Source: Lingula anatina (taxonomy: Eukaryota; Brachiopoda; Lingulata; Lingulida; Lingulidae). From it: 46,690 bases of DNA. The translations under genes and the position numbers were made by a program. Location of the stretch: assembly GCF_001039355.2 (NCBI RefSeq), contig NW_019775465.1, positions 182,938 to 229,627 of the forward strand. The letters run 5' to 3'. Shown here piece after piece: positions 11,269 through 20,913 of the stretch (its first letter is position 1; each line of letters opens with the position of its first letter). The notes beneath the pieces are model-generated. The model searched no databases. It was not told the origin of the DNA and saw nothing but the letters and a program-made list of their open reading frames with translations.

Positions 11269-11690
11269 AGTAGTTAGGAATGGACGCCAGAGTTCTTTTT
11301 TTATATGTGGATTGACGTGTGGATTGTTTGTTTGTTTGTTTGTCTGTCTGTTTGCTTGTCCGTCTGTCTGTTTGTTTGTTTGTTTGTTTTTGAGGGAGGG
11401 GTAACTATGGCTACGAACGCTTTTTTTATTGTTTTCTTTTTTTTTAAGTTTTTTTTTTTTTTTTTTTTTTTTTTTTCTTTGTTTTTGAAAATCTTATCGG
11501 TTTTGGTTTTCAGTCTCGTCTCACCGTATAGGTAAAAGTGCGCTTGCACTGAAGTTTGTTCCAGTGCATTATTGGGTTGTTTCATTAAGCGCGTATACAA
11601 ACAGTTACGCTGAGACGGGCAGTGGACACAGTCCGTATATGATCGCTCAAGTGCCCTTGTACTCAAACAGGCGTAACAAATATATGTCTA
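11269..11690 (+). repeat. Left terminal inverted repeat of the Polinton
   Basis: Matches the right end (14,657-15,263) in reverse. Shared pieces are the AGTAGTTAGG tip, a ttgt/ctgt microsatellite (about 11,325-11,390), ggtaactatggcta, a T-run (from 11,449), aaaagtgcgcttgcactgaag, ccagtgcattattgggttgtttcatt and gatcgctcaagtg. The microsatellite is much shorter here (~65 bp) than in the right copy (~300 bp). Confidence 0.88.
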
Positions 11691-11699
11691 AATGGTTTA

Positions 11700-12050
11700 C
11701 ACTCCAAACAGTAAATTTTGGGCAACTACAACTTACAATCGAGATTGTCAACAGTGAGGCTTACTCGCTTTCTGACTACTTTATAACTTACAATAGCTCA
11801 CGTCAACAGTGAAGCTTACTTGAGTTCTGTCTTCCCTATAGCTTACAATAGAGTTTGTCAATAATGGAGACAGCATTTCTTTTGTTTTTTGGGCAACTAT
11901 AACTTACAATAGAGCGTGTCAACAATGAAGACAGCATTTCTCTTGTTTTATTGGGTAACTACGACTCACAATAGTGTGTGTAAACAGTGACGCTTACTCG
12001 CATTTTGGAATTCTGACCAACTTATAGCTTACAATAGCTTTTGATCGGAC
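11700..12050 (+). repeat. Degenerate tandem repeat, ~58-66 bp units
   Basis: A phrase like acttacaatagag..gtcaacagtgaagcttac occurs about six times, near 11,728, 11,786, 11,845, 11,904, 11,962 and 12,028. Two middle units share 'acagcatttct.ttgttt'. The array sits between the left terminal repeat and the 3' end of the ORFs. It may be a subterminal control or packaging region (inference). Confidence 0.7.
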
Positions 12051-12214
12051 AAAGAGCGGTCAGCTAACATACTGCTTACTTAACAATAATGAATGGCGAT
12101 ATTTGTTTATTGACAAGGTAGTTTTATTTACAGAAGGGTTTACAATCACATCTCCATCATCAGAATATATGCTACGCATTTAGACTGTGGGTTATATTTT
12201 ATAAATAGCACCAT

Positions 12215-12694
12215 TCAGGAAGTGGAAGAAGAATTAATCAACTTATACAACTGAACTGGTATCTTGATAGGAATAGCATATCGGCGATGGAAAGATAACG
12301 GCGGGTGTTGCTCTCCCTTTTGATAGTAATCTAAAAGCGCCTTGCATATTGGATCATTCTCGATTAGGTTATTATTGTAAATAAAAGGGTCAAGAGATTT
12401 GTTCCCATATTTGCAATTTTCCGATTCACTATCGTCCGTCTCTGTAGCCGACTCGTTGGAAGTTGCACCGCTTTCCAACTCAACGCTGTCCTCTGACTTA
12501 GTGTTTGACATTTCGGTTTGCTCCGATTCCCCAGTATTAGCCAATTCTATGCTGTCAGACACATCGGAATCAGTAGAGTATTCACTGTCAGGATTCGCTG
12601 TATGGCTGCCAGGCATAGATCGACCTTTATAAGTTAACGGGGACTCTTCATATTCTGAATCCGACACATACCGTTGTAATAAGGGAGTTCCCAT
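12215..12694 (-). CDS. Acidic Ser/Glu-rich ORF of the Polinton, unknown function
   Basis: 159 residues, starting at an ATG only 2 nt after the stop of the ATPase gene and in a different frame. Residues ~10-100 are dominated by Ser, Glu, Asp and Thr (SDSEYEES, SEDSVELES, ETDDSESEN) and are probably disordered. The last ~60 residues are different in character: NDPICKALLDYYQKG, then HRRYAIPIKIPVQLYKL. I do not recognise the family. The tight spacing suggests a bicistronic arrangement or termination-reinitiation with the ATPase, or alternatively a spliced or frameshifted fusion. Intact and co-oriented with the ATPase, so likely a real gene of the element. Confidence 0.6.
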   Translation of the reverse strand: MGTPLLQRYVSDSEYEESPLTYKGRSMPGSHTANPDSEYSTDSDVSDSIELANTGESEQTEMSNTKSEDSVELESGATSNESATETDDSESENCKYGNKSLDPFIYNNNLIENDPICKALLDYYQKGEQHPPLSFHRRYAIPIKIPVQLYKLINSSSTS

Positions 12695-12696
12695 TC

Positions 12697-13908
12697 CTAT
12701 CTGTTTAGGTATCGGTCTAAAATTATATCTCCTTGATGGAACAGCGTAAGGCTTAAAACGCGTTCGCTTTTACATGGGTTCTCTTGGTGTTTTATCAAAC
12801 AGCTTTTTTTAGGCCCCGCCACGGGACGGTCGACTCCACTGGTAATGGTGGGCGGTCGTTGCGGTGAACCTACAGTCCTATATGGCGGAGGGAGTGCTGA
12901 GTGTTGTGTAGGAGTGGTCTTCATATACACTGTTTCAGCCACCATAGGGTTATGGTACTGCCCTTCTTGTGTTTTTTGTCGTTTCCAGTATGACTGTTTC
13001 TCGAGGGACAGTTCATCATTGAAATCAACCTTTTCGTCCAAGGTAAGGTCATCTCTTTTCCACAACTTGCGTTGGTCTGCTTCTATTTTACCAGTTATTT
13101 TGGCAAACGGTTGCGCCTTATATTTCTCCTCTTGTAAATACTTTGCAGTCTCTGATTGGTACTCATCGTCGTTGATTTCCTTGGGAAATATACCAACGCG
13201 TAGACAACAGTGGTCTAGAGTGTCTTGCTTTAGATCGATGAAGAGGTAGCCATTAGGAGGAGAGGTTGCTTGTTTAAAAACTCGAAGGAAATCTTTTACC
13301 TCACCGGGATACATCTGCTGGGCTGGTGTTCTGACCTGCAATGTGTCCCTTGGGTTTTTAAAGAGGACGAGGTAATGGCAGTTCAAGGAGATGGTTCTCG
13401 CTTCCTTCTCTCTGGGAAAAATGTTTTGGATAAATAGGATGACGCTTACGTTGCGATGATGTGACACTGTGGTAAATAAGTCACGTATTCTGCTATCAAC
13501 CACTGCTTCGGTAAATAGGTCGTCAAATACTATGAGATTGTTCACATTAGGATCAAAGAAATCGTCATCTTGGATATTGGAAGGAATGCCTTGGTGAAAT
13601 GTAATAAAACCCTTTGACTCGACCAGCATGACTTCATATAAATGTTGCCACATATCGTAACACCAAATTATACTCTGTGGGCGTGGTGAAATCATTGATT
13701 GGGCGTGTGCAACCAATCGTTTCACGAAAACCGATTTCCCAATGCCCGTCGGACCAGTCACCATGGCAGTAAATGGGGATATGAGTGGTCCACACTCACT
13801 TCCAGCCTGCAGATTAAGCTGAGTTTTCGCCTGGTGTACACTCATTACGTGTCTAAACAAGTTGTCCTTTCTGGAGAAGGTTTTTACACACTCTGTACAC
13901 TTGAGCAT
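12697..13908 (-). CDS. Polinton A32-type packaging ATPase with N-terminal C2H2 finger
   Basis: 403 residues, intact. Residues 4-25 form a C2H2 zinc finger (Cys4, Cys7, His20, His25). The P-loop GPTGIGKS is at 52-59 (Walker A) and LIVFDDL at 125-131 (Walker B with the DD pair). A polar FIQNIF motif at 159-164 matches the sensor-like Gln/Asn of A32/FtsK-HerA genome-packaging ATPases, and FKNPRD follows at 183-188. The C-terminal ~160 residues are charged and Pro-rich without known domains. In Polintons this enzyme is thought to pump element DNA into capsids. The fused zinc finger and long tail make it larger than the typical ~250-residue family core. The first ATG is used because a TATA box lies just upstream and the finger begins at residue 4. 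Confidence 0.88.
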   Translation of the reverse strand: MLKCTECVKTFSRKDNLFRHVMSVHQAKTQLNLQAGSECGPLISPFTAMVTGPTGIGKSVFVKRLVAHAQSMISPRPQSIIWCYDMWQHLYEVMLVESKGFITFHQGIPSNIQDDDFFDPNVNNLIVFDDLFTEAVVDSRIRDLFTTVSHHRNVSVILFIQNIFPREKEARTISLNCHYLVLFKNPRDTLQVRTPAQQMYPGEVKDFLRVFKQATSPPNGYLFIDLKQDTLDHCCLRVGIFPKEINDDEYQSETAKYLQEEKYKAQPFAKITGKIEADQRKLWKRDDLTLDEKVDFNDELSLEKQSYWKRQKTQEGQYHNPMVAETVYMKTTPTQHSALPPPYRTVGSPQRPPTITSGVDRPVAGPKKSCLIKHQENPCKSERVLSLTLFHQGDIILDRYLNR

Positions 13909-13924
13909 CTTTTCAAAGAATGAG

Positions 13925-14180
13925 AAGGGAGGGTGAGGAGTAAGCTATTTATATACACCTCTCCTCCTCCTCCCTAACTTCTCCGAGGGTGTACACCCTC
14001 CTCCTCCTCCTCATTTTCTTCTTCTCTACACCTCCTGGCTTAATCTTCCTCCTCCTCCTCCTCCTCCTCATCTTCTTTGAAGGAAGGAAAGTTGAGGTAG
14101 GACGGAAGAGGAGGAGGAGGGGAAAATATATAGGGTAAAGCAAGTACACCCTCCTCATCATCATCTTCTTCCCTACACCT
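13925..14180 (+). repeat. Pyrimidine-rich CTCC/CTT block
   Basis: Long runs of ctcctcctcc and cttcttc, with an internal purine patch (gaggaggagg near 14,110). The strand asymmetry could favour triplex or hairpin structure. A similar block recurs at 14,505-14,640. Confidence 0.75.
13946..13953 (-). promoter_or_regulatory. TATA box of the Polinton ATPase gene
   Basis: TATAAATA on the minus strand, 38-45 nt upstream of the ATPase ATG. This leaves a very short 5' leader and lies at the edge of the CTCC-rich block. Sequence-based prediction. Confidence 0.5.
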
Positions 14181-14186
14181 CCAAAT

Positions 14187-14504
14187 AAACAACCCAATAA
14201 TGCACTGGAACAAACTTCAGTGCAAGCGCACTTTTACCTATAAGGTGAGACGAGACTGAAAACCAAAACCGACAAGATTTTCAAAAACAAAGAAAAATTT
14301 AAAAAAACTTTAAAAAAAACAATAAAAAAGCATTCGTAGCCATAGTTACCACTCCCTCAAAAGCAAACAAACAAACAAACAGACAAACAAACAAACAGAC
14401 AGACAAACAAGCAAACAGACAGACAGACAGACAGACAAATAAACAAACAATCCACCCACAATCCACCCACCGATAGTAACTGTCAGCCTGATTCCTTACT
14501 ACTA
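14187..14504 (-). repeat. Internal extra copy of the Polinton terminal repeat
   Basis: It repeats the right terminal repeat in the same orientation: aacccaataatgcactgg, agtgcaagcgcacttttacctata, ccatagttacc, a caaa/caga microsatellite and an end resembling ccttactact. With the adjoining CTCC blocks the right end is a two-step tandem duplication of [CTCC block + terminal repeat]. Confidence 0.8.
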
Positions 14505-14640
14505 CTACTAAGATGAGGAGGAGGAGGAGGAGGAGGGTGTACTTCCTCTTTCCTACACCTCCTCCTCATCATCCTGTTATTCTCTACACCTCCTTACTCT
14601 TCCCCTGCCTCCCTATGTGTACCTCCTCCTTCATATTGAC
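14505..14640 (+). repeat. GAGG/CTCC block, second copy
   Basis: A run of aggaggagg followed by cctcctcctcatc and further CTCC-rich sequence, equivalent to the block at 13,925-14,180. Confidence 0.65.
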
Positions 14641-14656
14641 TCCAATTGTTTGTGAA

Positions 14657-15263
14657 CCTGTTTGAGTACAATGACACTTGAGCGATCATATACGGCCTGT
14701 GTCCACTGCGCGTCTAAGCGTAACTGTTTGTATACTCGCTTAATGAAACAACCCAATAATGCACTGGAACAAACTTCAGTGCAAGCGCACTTTTACCTAT
14801 AAGATTAGAAAAGACTGAAAATCAAAACAAACAAAATTTTCAAAAACAAAGAAAAAATAAATAAGACTTTTAAAAAATCATTGGTAGCCATAGTTACCCC
14901 TCCCTCAAAACAAACAAATAAACAGACAGACAGACAGACAGACAGGCAGACAGACAAACAAACAAACAAAGAGACAGACAGACAGAAAAACAAGCAAACA
15001 GACAGACAGTCAGACAAACAAACAAACAAACAAACAGACAGACAGACAGATAGACAGACAGAAAAACAAGCAAACAGACAGACAGGCAGACAGACAAAAA
15101 GACAGATAGACAGACAGACAAACAAACAAACAAACAAACAAACAGACAGACAGACAGACAGATAAACAGACGGACAAACAAACAAACAAACAGACAAACA
15201 AACAAACAATCCACACGTCAATCCACACATAAAAAAGAACTCTGGCGTCCATTCCTAACTACT
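14657..15263 (-). repeat. Right terminal inverted repeat of the Polinton
   Basis: Inverse of 11,269-11,690 with an expanded caaa/caga microsatellite (about 14,915-15,212). It ends CCATTCCTAACTACT. The microsatellite creates long artificial open frames on both strands that are not genes. Confidence 0.88.
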
Positions 15264-15269
15264 TGTGTT
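15264..15269. repeat. Right 6-bp target duplication (TGTGTT) of the Polinton
   Basis: Second copy of the duplicated target, directly abutting the terminal CT of the element. Confidence 0.92.
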
Positions 15270-15386
15270 TGTTTATTGGGGTGGGGGCACTTAGTGGTAT
15301 TTATATGTGTAGTTGGATAAAATAAAATAGTCCAGAATAGTGTACGTACAGGTTTAAGAACTTGAACTTGAAAACGTTTTCGACTG

Positions 15387-15437
<51 letters not shown>

Positions 15438-16411
15438 AAAAATAGGAAAAAACAAAATAGAATGTTTAGAAATGTAAACATCGAATTTAGTCAAAAATAT
15501 TAGTAAATTCAGAATTATTAGCTAAAACGTAAATTGCCCTTATTTGTCAGATAACCAAAAATGCCAGTGATCCAAGCGGAGGATACGCTTTCCTGAAGGT
15601 AGCGGCGACGAACGGCGACGATATTTTTCTGAACAGTGAACCTGTATTAGTTACGAAAAGCTTTTTCAACAGGCTTGTTTTATTAACTACTTCATGTCAC
15701 AAAGTAAATTTATACAGGCAAATCTTTATTCAAGGATATAGTTCCACGAAATGAACGAGAGTAAAATATAAGTCGGCACAAATATAAGTCATACAACAAT
15801 GAGTCTGTATTTAAAGTATAATCCCTCCTGTTATGGGCCATGTCGGATTATAATGGCATACCTTGATGCAAAACAGTCTATCATTTCTTCCACCGCGAGT
15901 CCCTTTATTTAATGTATTGTATTACTCATTACCCATTTCATTTGACACTCTCTCTTTTTCTCTCCCTTCCCCTTTCTCTTGTTAGAAGGAAGGTAAATAA
16001 TTAAGCACTCAAAATCTGCATCAAGAATCTTCAGAAAAGAATAAGTCAACGAACCAGTGGGCTGATCCACAACATCCGACACAGCAGAATGAATCAAATA
16101 ACAGCTAGCACAAATTTATATGCAGTTAGCTATAGTGTCACTACATACATAATCAGCTGCACGCGCGAAGCTGTTGAACAAAAGGATAGTTCGCTACGGG
16201 AGACCGTTTGTTTACATAAGTACTCTAAGGGGGCGTGGCTATCCAGGCGACCAGGGGATTAGGCTAGCTACCATATGCCGTCAACAATCGTTTAGCGACC
16301 CTATAATTATGTTACTCTCTCTATTGTATTTTCCACCGCATTAATCGCAGTGTAATCTTCTAATGGTACACGGGGTAAATATACACATTCGTAATATTAG
16401 GACGGTATGTA
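15270..16411 (-). repeat. Dispersed repeat family B, right copy, part 2
   Basis: Up to about 16,110 it is the reverse complement of 1560-2340. From 16,110 to 16,411 it matches the loop and right flank of the left fold-back (about 1250-1530) in direct orientation. A 47-base A homopolymer lies at 15,389-15,435. The small minus-strand frame at 15,909-16,097 is the counterpart of a plus-strand frame at 1561-1749 and is a repeat-internal sequence of unknown meaning. Confidence 0.75.
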
Positions 16412-16640
16412 AAGAACCCGGTGTGACGGGAATAAGAGTCCGGTGTGACTGAAAGTCCGGAGGACGCCTGGTTTCTGAAACTGAGGGTCCACATTGAAAA
16501 ACGGTGTCTCTAGGATAGATTGTGAAACGTAGAGTCCGGGTATAATATTAAGTCTCCCGGACTTTATATCCGGACTCTACGTTTCGTTACAGCTATGCAG
16601 GGACTCAGTCTGCTGTCCGGGTTGCATTTTAATATTAATA
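16412..16640. repeat. Hairpin-rich transposon-end-like region (GTCCGG motifs)
   Basis: It starts with cccggtgtgacgggaa and repeats agtccgg several times. A perfect 16-bp stem is formed by 16,524-16,539 (GAAACGTAGAGTCCGG) and 16,570-16,585, with a 30-nt loop. The CCGGTGTGACG tip is matched in inverse at 22,623-22,634. These may be two ends of one element or ends of related elements. Confidence 0.5.
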
Positions 16641-17139
16641 GAACACAAACACATATCTTAATACAAATATGAGAAGGCAATTGTGCATTAGACCTTATTT
16701 AGTTAGAAAATTCCGAGGTTTGGCTCAGCGACTCATGGCCTCGTGGTACAGCGACAGACACATGTCAAGGATATGGTAAGGACACTACTAAATGACTCTG
16801 TATGTTCGGTACCGCCTATACCGACAATTATAAGGATTTCACCTATTTTATTTATTTTTTAACAAAAACGTTTTATCTAATGTAAAATGCTACATTTAAT
16901 TGAAATAGATAAAATACTGCTTTATAATGAAAAGCATCATTAAGCAATATATATTAATAGATCATTTTACCAAAAATTGATAATTTTTGGGCGTCGGTGT
17001 ACCTGATACAAGTGTAGGCCTACTGACTCCCTATGATCAGCAATTGGTAATGCGTGTAAGAAATTAATATTTACATATAATTACCATTATGAAATGCAAA
17101 TAAAAATTTCTTTTTCATTTTTTCATGAAGGAATTTCAG

Positions 17140-17335
17140 ATTGGTTGTAAGGTGATGAAGAAAAATCTAAGGAGGGAGGACCGAAAGGGGGGTAAAACAG
17201 CTACAAGATACACGGGCTCTTATTTCATAGTAAAGAAAAAGCCAAGTGGAACATATAGTTTGAAAAATGTAAACGGACAAAATTAAAAGCAGCTGTTGGT
17301 GCTGCACAACTGATTATATATACAGAGAAAATGTG
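17140..17335 (+). pseudogene. Broken exon-like copy of a retroviral-type integrase C-terminal domain
   Basis: After a gaatttcag acceptor-like sequence the frame reads GCKVMKKNLRREDRKGGK and then RYTGSYFIV. This is the pattern of the small beta-barrel C-terminal (GPY/F-like) domain of Ty3/Gypsy-type integrases, which starts with a basic RR-DRKGGK turn. One base is missing near 17,281, after which the homology continues in another frame. The second copy at 31,259-31,465 is intact and begins at the same place behind an acceptor-like sequence. No integrase core is near. Confidence 0.6.
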
Positions 17336-17374
17336 TGAGTTTAAATGTTGTCTTCAAATGTAAATTTGAACCTT

Positions 17375-17472
17375 CCCAGCAAACAAACGACATTGATTCA
17401 CCGTTGAATCAAAGTTAATTTTGGTGGATACACGTTGAATCAACGTAGAATTATTCTCGTTTGCCAGCTGGG
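17375..17472. repeat. 98-bp miniature inverted-repeat element
   Basis: The ends CCCAGCAAACAAACGA and TCGTTTGCCAGCTGGG are near-perfect inverted repeats. The interior carries ttgaatcaa/acgttgaatc motifs like the larger element just downstream, so it is probably a miniature of that family. Confidence 0.6.
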
Positions 17473-17629
17473 TTTTAACCATTCTTTAAAAAATAACGTA
17501 CTCGATTGGGATATCATTTTTACTTTTCATTTACATTGCATCTCCATGGTCAATTGTATATTATTTACAGCAAGTCAATTTTTACTCTTCTATCTTTCAG
17601 ACATGAATCTGAAACCAGTGAAACTCGAT

Positions 17630-18533
17630 ACCTTCCCAGCAGACATAGTGATGTTAGATCAATGCTGAAAACAGCCTGATACGTTGAACTGCCGTTGATC
17701 TACCAAAATCCAATGTAAAATCAACGTTGATACAGCCACATTAAAACACCGTTATAATGTGACGTTGACTCAACGTTGTATATTGGTCATTGACTCAACA
17801 TTGTTGTTTGGTCGTCGTGATGCAAGACATGGATTGTAATTCAAAATGTTAATTATTGAACTCGTGATACTTTGTTTATCAATACTGTAACTAACTTTAT
17901 CAAAATAATAAAAAAAAGTGTTTTAAAGTAAAAATGACAGTTGTTTTGTTTCTTTAGTGAACTAGTGAATTTTCTTAACGTGTTATTCAGAAATACATTC
18001 TAATAAACTTTCTTGCAAGGTCAGCTAACACTAGGATGAATCAGTCGCTGTATTTGTGATTGAGTGAAGTTAACAAAACTGACAGTTCTCCGTTCCCTGT
18101 TATATATATATATATAAACTTTTGAAATCCTATCTTTAAGGCCATACATATATACCCTACATATATTTAGCCATCAAACATGTACTACTGCTAAACACAT
18201 CCAGGCTAAAAGGGTATACCATGCTTAGGTGTAAAAAATGCTTAGGAGCTAAATGCGTTGAAAAAATCAAACAAATCAGGCACTTGGATGTTTTTACAGT
18301 GTGCGTTATAATTGTGTACCTGTGTTTTGTACCAAAAATAAAAAACATTTCAGGTCATTTTAATGTAATTTCATGCAAGAATGTTGTCTAACAACTAGGA
18401 TTGATACAATGTTGTTATCTGACGTTGATCCAACTTTCAAATCCAACGTTTATCCAACATCTTATCAACGTTATGGTTCAACGTTGTTTCAACGTTAAAA
18501 CAACATAATTTGCCCGCTGGGTTGGTCCATAGG
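17630..18533 (+). mobile_element. AACGTTGA-rich DNA transposon-like element, copy 1
   Basis: About 0.9 kb, repeated in reverse at 34,529-35,420. One end is cccagcagacatagtgatg and the other (inverse) cccagcgggcaaattatg, giving a short CCCAGC terminal inverted repeat. The self-complementary word AACGTT recurs many times within ~200 bp of both ends. No coding capacity. The superfamily is not assigned. Confidence 0.65.
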
Positions 18534-20692
18534 CCCTACACTGTATGTGAAATTGGAAAATCGAAATTTAAAGGATGAATTTCAAATCATATAATACCAA
18601 AGATAAATACATAAATAAAATTGGCACTCGTTGTTAGTCTATTCGTGTGTGTTTGCGTGTTTTATTTTTTCCTCTTTATGTGATATTCTAATAGCCTTTA
18701 CTTCCAAAAATATCATTATAAATGGTTTAATAAGTGGGGCTCTTGGTCTCAACAAGGACCCTCTGTTTTGTAAATGAGAGTCGGGACTTTGTGTTTCAAA
18801 ATTAGACTAGACGCTGATCCTGAAAAGAGGCTTATAAAGCAACTTTTACTTCCTCGGCAATCTATACTCGGTTTGACACTGGGTTATGATAGACCAGTGT
18901 ATGGCGGTTTATTTCAGGGTGGTCGTCCTATAAAACCAATGGGTCGTGACATTATTAGATGGGGCAAAAGTCAACGAAAGGTGCAAATAATGGTCATTTC
19001 AGCCTTGTTGTCAATATTTGGTTGGTAATTACGTAATTTTACAAGTGACTTGAATCCCCAAAATCTCTGAATCAACCAACAATATTACTTTCAAAACGAT
19101 TACTGATTTTGAAGGTTAAAGAACAAATAATCTTTTCAAAATCTTAATTGAAACATAGTCTACTTTTCTGTACTATTGCGGCAAATTTACTATGTTGGTG
19201 GTCTTTTGGCGATCATATTTCTTTATATATTGCACTAAGAGCAATACAATTTTCCATATCCATTAAAAGTTATATCTATATCTATCTTATGAAGTTACAC
19301 TTATCTGACTTTAATATATGTGTTAATGCTTCACTTCAAACACCGCAAATAGCAATTCTGGACCATCAAACCACACTTTTTTCTTTAACAAAAACTAGCT
19401 TAAAATATGTTTATTTCATACGTAAAGGCGTCGGGGTGCAGGCTAAATGATAAACTGCATATTTATAATAACCAAATTTGCCATTTCTATCAAGACGTAT
19501 TTCTCTTATTAGGTCATACTTGTCTTTATGCTAGCTGCATTGCAAAATTTTAACACATTAACATTTAGGCCTTAAATCATTACAATATTTACAAAATATC
19601 ATTATTTTCATCATTATGGATATCTTCATTACTGTCTGATACCTCTCATGTAAGATACACATGAATATTCGGACATTCTATGGGTTAGGTCCATACTGCA
19701 GTCTTTGATAAATAATCGGGAAGCAATATGTTTTGTTCTGTGTACATCAATTGATTCATCGATAATGTCACTGCTATCTGCTGCGTCTTGCACAAGAACA
19801 CTCGGCATCATGTCATATGACTACACAACTCCATCCCGTTAGTTTCGGGAATGACTTCATAAGAAAGTCTATAACCTTCATAAAGTCATGCAGTGTAAGT
19901 GATGCAATGCAAAAGTTGATTCAGAATTTTTATTTATTAATTTATTTAATTTTTGCAAATGGTCATACTGACTTTCTCACCGTCATGACTAGAATATATC
20001 TGCCGCGGTACTCTCTGACCACAGGGTCCGATGGTGATCTGCTACATATTATTATTGTATTTCTCAATTTTGTATACTATTTTAGAGGCCCCTGTGATAC
20101 CAGGGGGTATATCGCGCGTAACAGCTTGACTCATATGTTGTGTTATTGAAAATATAGGGCGTATCACTGTTTCATCAGACGGTGTTTTACGAGATTTTTT
20201 TCGGCAACAAGAATAGATAAAGGGGCATTTTTTTTGTCCTCTGGAAGAAGGTCGAAATTTTTAAAGTTTACATTGACGGGCATATATATTTTTCTGTTGG
20301 AAGATGGTCAAAAATTGAAGGTGGATCAACAAAAATAATTTGGAAGACTCAGAAATACCTCTAGATCCGCCCCTGAGATAGAAAATGTATCGAAGATGAG
20401 GGATTAATGTCGGAAATGTTACTGGATTTGTATGCATGGTTTCACATCCATTTTATTAGCTGCATGCATAGTAGTGACTTTCTCGTAACAGGGTTTCAAA
20501 GCCCTATTGATGCCATATTTAAATGAAATTTTACTGAAGCAGACGAGAATGGGGTGCGGGGCCTGCTTGAGAATACAAAATAATGTCACTCATGTATGTT
20601 TTATTATTCCAATGGGGTTGTCAGTCTTACAACGAGCTAGCGTTTACAACAAGGATTATGCAAAATGCCAAGTCGAAAGCTTTCTCTGAATC

Positions 20693-20913
20693 TAAGGGCG
20701 TATTCCCAGATCTTTTAGATCGATCTATCCCCGCGGGAAGTCTCACTAGATTACTGTCAGATAATGCGGCTTAAATGTCCGTCCCGCCTACTACAAGCTG
20801 TAAGGGGGTAATTAACTTTCGTGCCCGCTCGGCTGACAGCTATTTAGCGTGAACCCCCAAGGAGTTAGGTCGATCTACAGTAGATCGATCTAATCTCTGG
20901 AAATGGGGTCTAA
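20693..20913 (+). mobile_element. 215-bp MITE (Harbinger/Tourist-like), copy 1
   Basis: The element at 20,696-20,910 is flanked by TAA on both sides (20,693-20,695 and 20,911-20,913). The ends GGGCGTATTCCCAGA and (inverse) GACCCCATTTCCAGA form imperfect inverted repeats, each followed by the palindromic word TAGATCGATCTA. A second copy lies inverted at 42,458-42,671. A 3-bp TAA/TTA duplication is the PIF/Harbinger-Tourist pattern. It has no coding capacity. Confidence 0.82.

Larger units (their letters stand above)
11269..15263 (-). mobile_element. Short Polinton/Maverick-type element (4.0 kb)
   Basis: The element begins 5'-AGTAGTTAGGAATGG and ends with the inverse, CCATTCCTAACTACT. It has long terminal inverted repeats and a 6-bp target duplication. 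Internally it encodes an A32-type packaging ATPase and an acidic ORF, both on the minus strand. Family knowledge: complete Polintons are 15-20 kb and encode protein-primed polymerase B, a retroviral-like integrase, a protease, an ATPase and capsid proteins. Only the ATPase is recognisable here, so this is a deleted or streamlined copy that would depend on enzymes from elsewhere. The ATPase frame is intact, which suggests recent insertion or selection. Confidence 0.88.

Noticed and set aside
12399-13249. Plus-strand frames opposite the Polinton genes
   Set aside because: Shadows of the ATPase and acidic ORF on the other strand.
14805-15252. Several long overlapping frames (CLFVCLSVCL-type and TNKQTDRQTD-type)
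   Set aside because: They are translations of the caaa/caga microsatellite inside the Polinton terminal repeat, open on both strands by composition only.
16700-16830. tRNA/SINE-like word cctcgtggtacagcgac
   Set aside because: No B-box at suitable distance and no tRNA fold.
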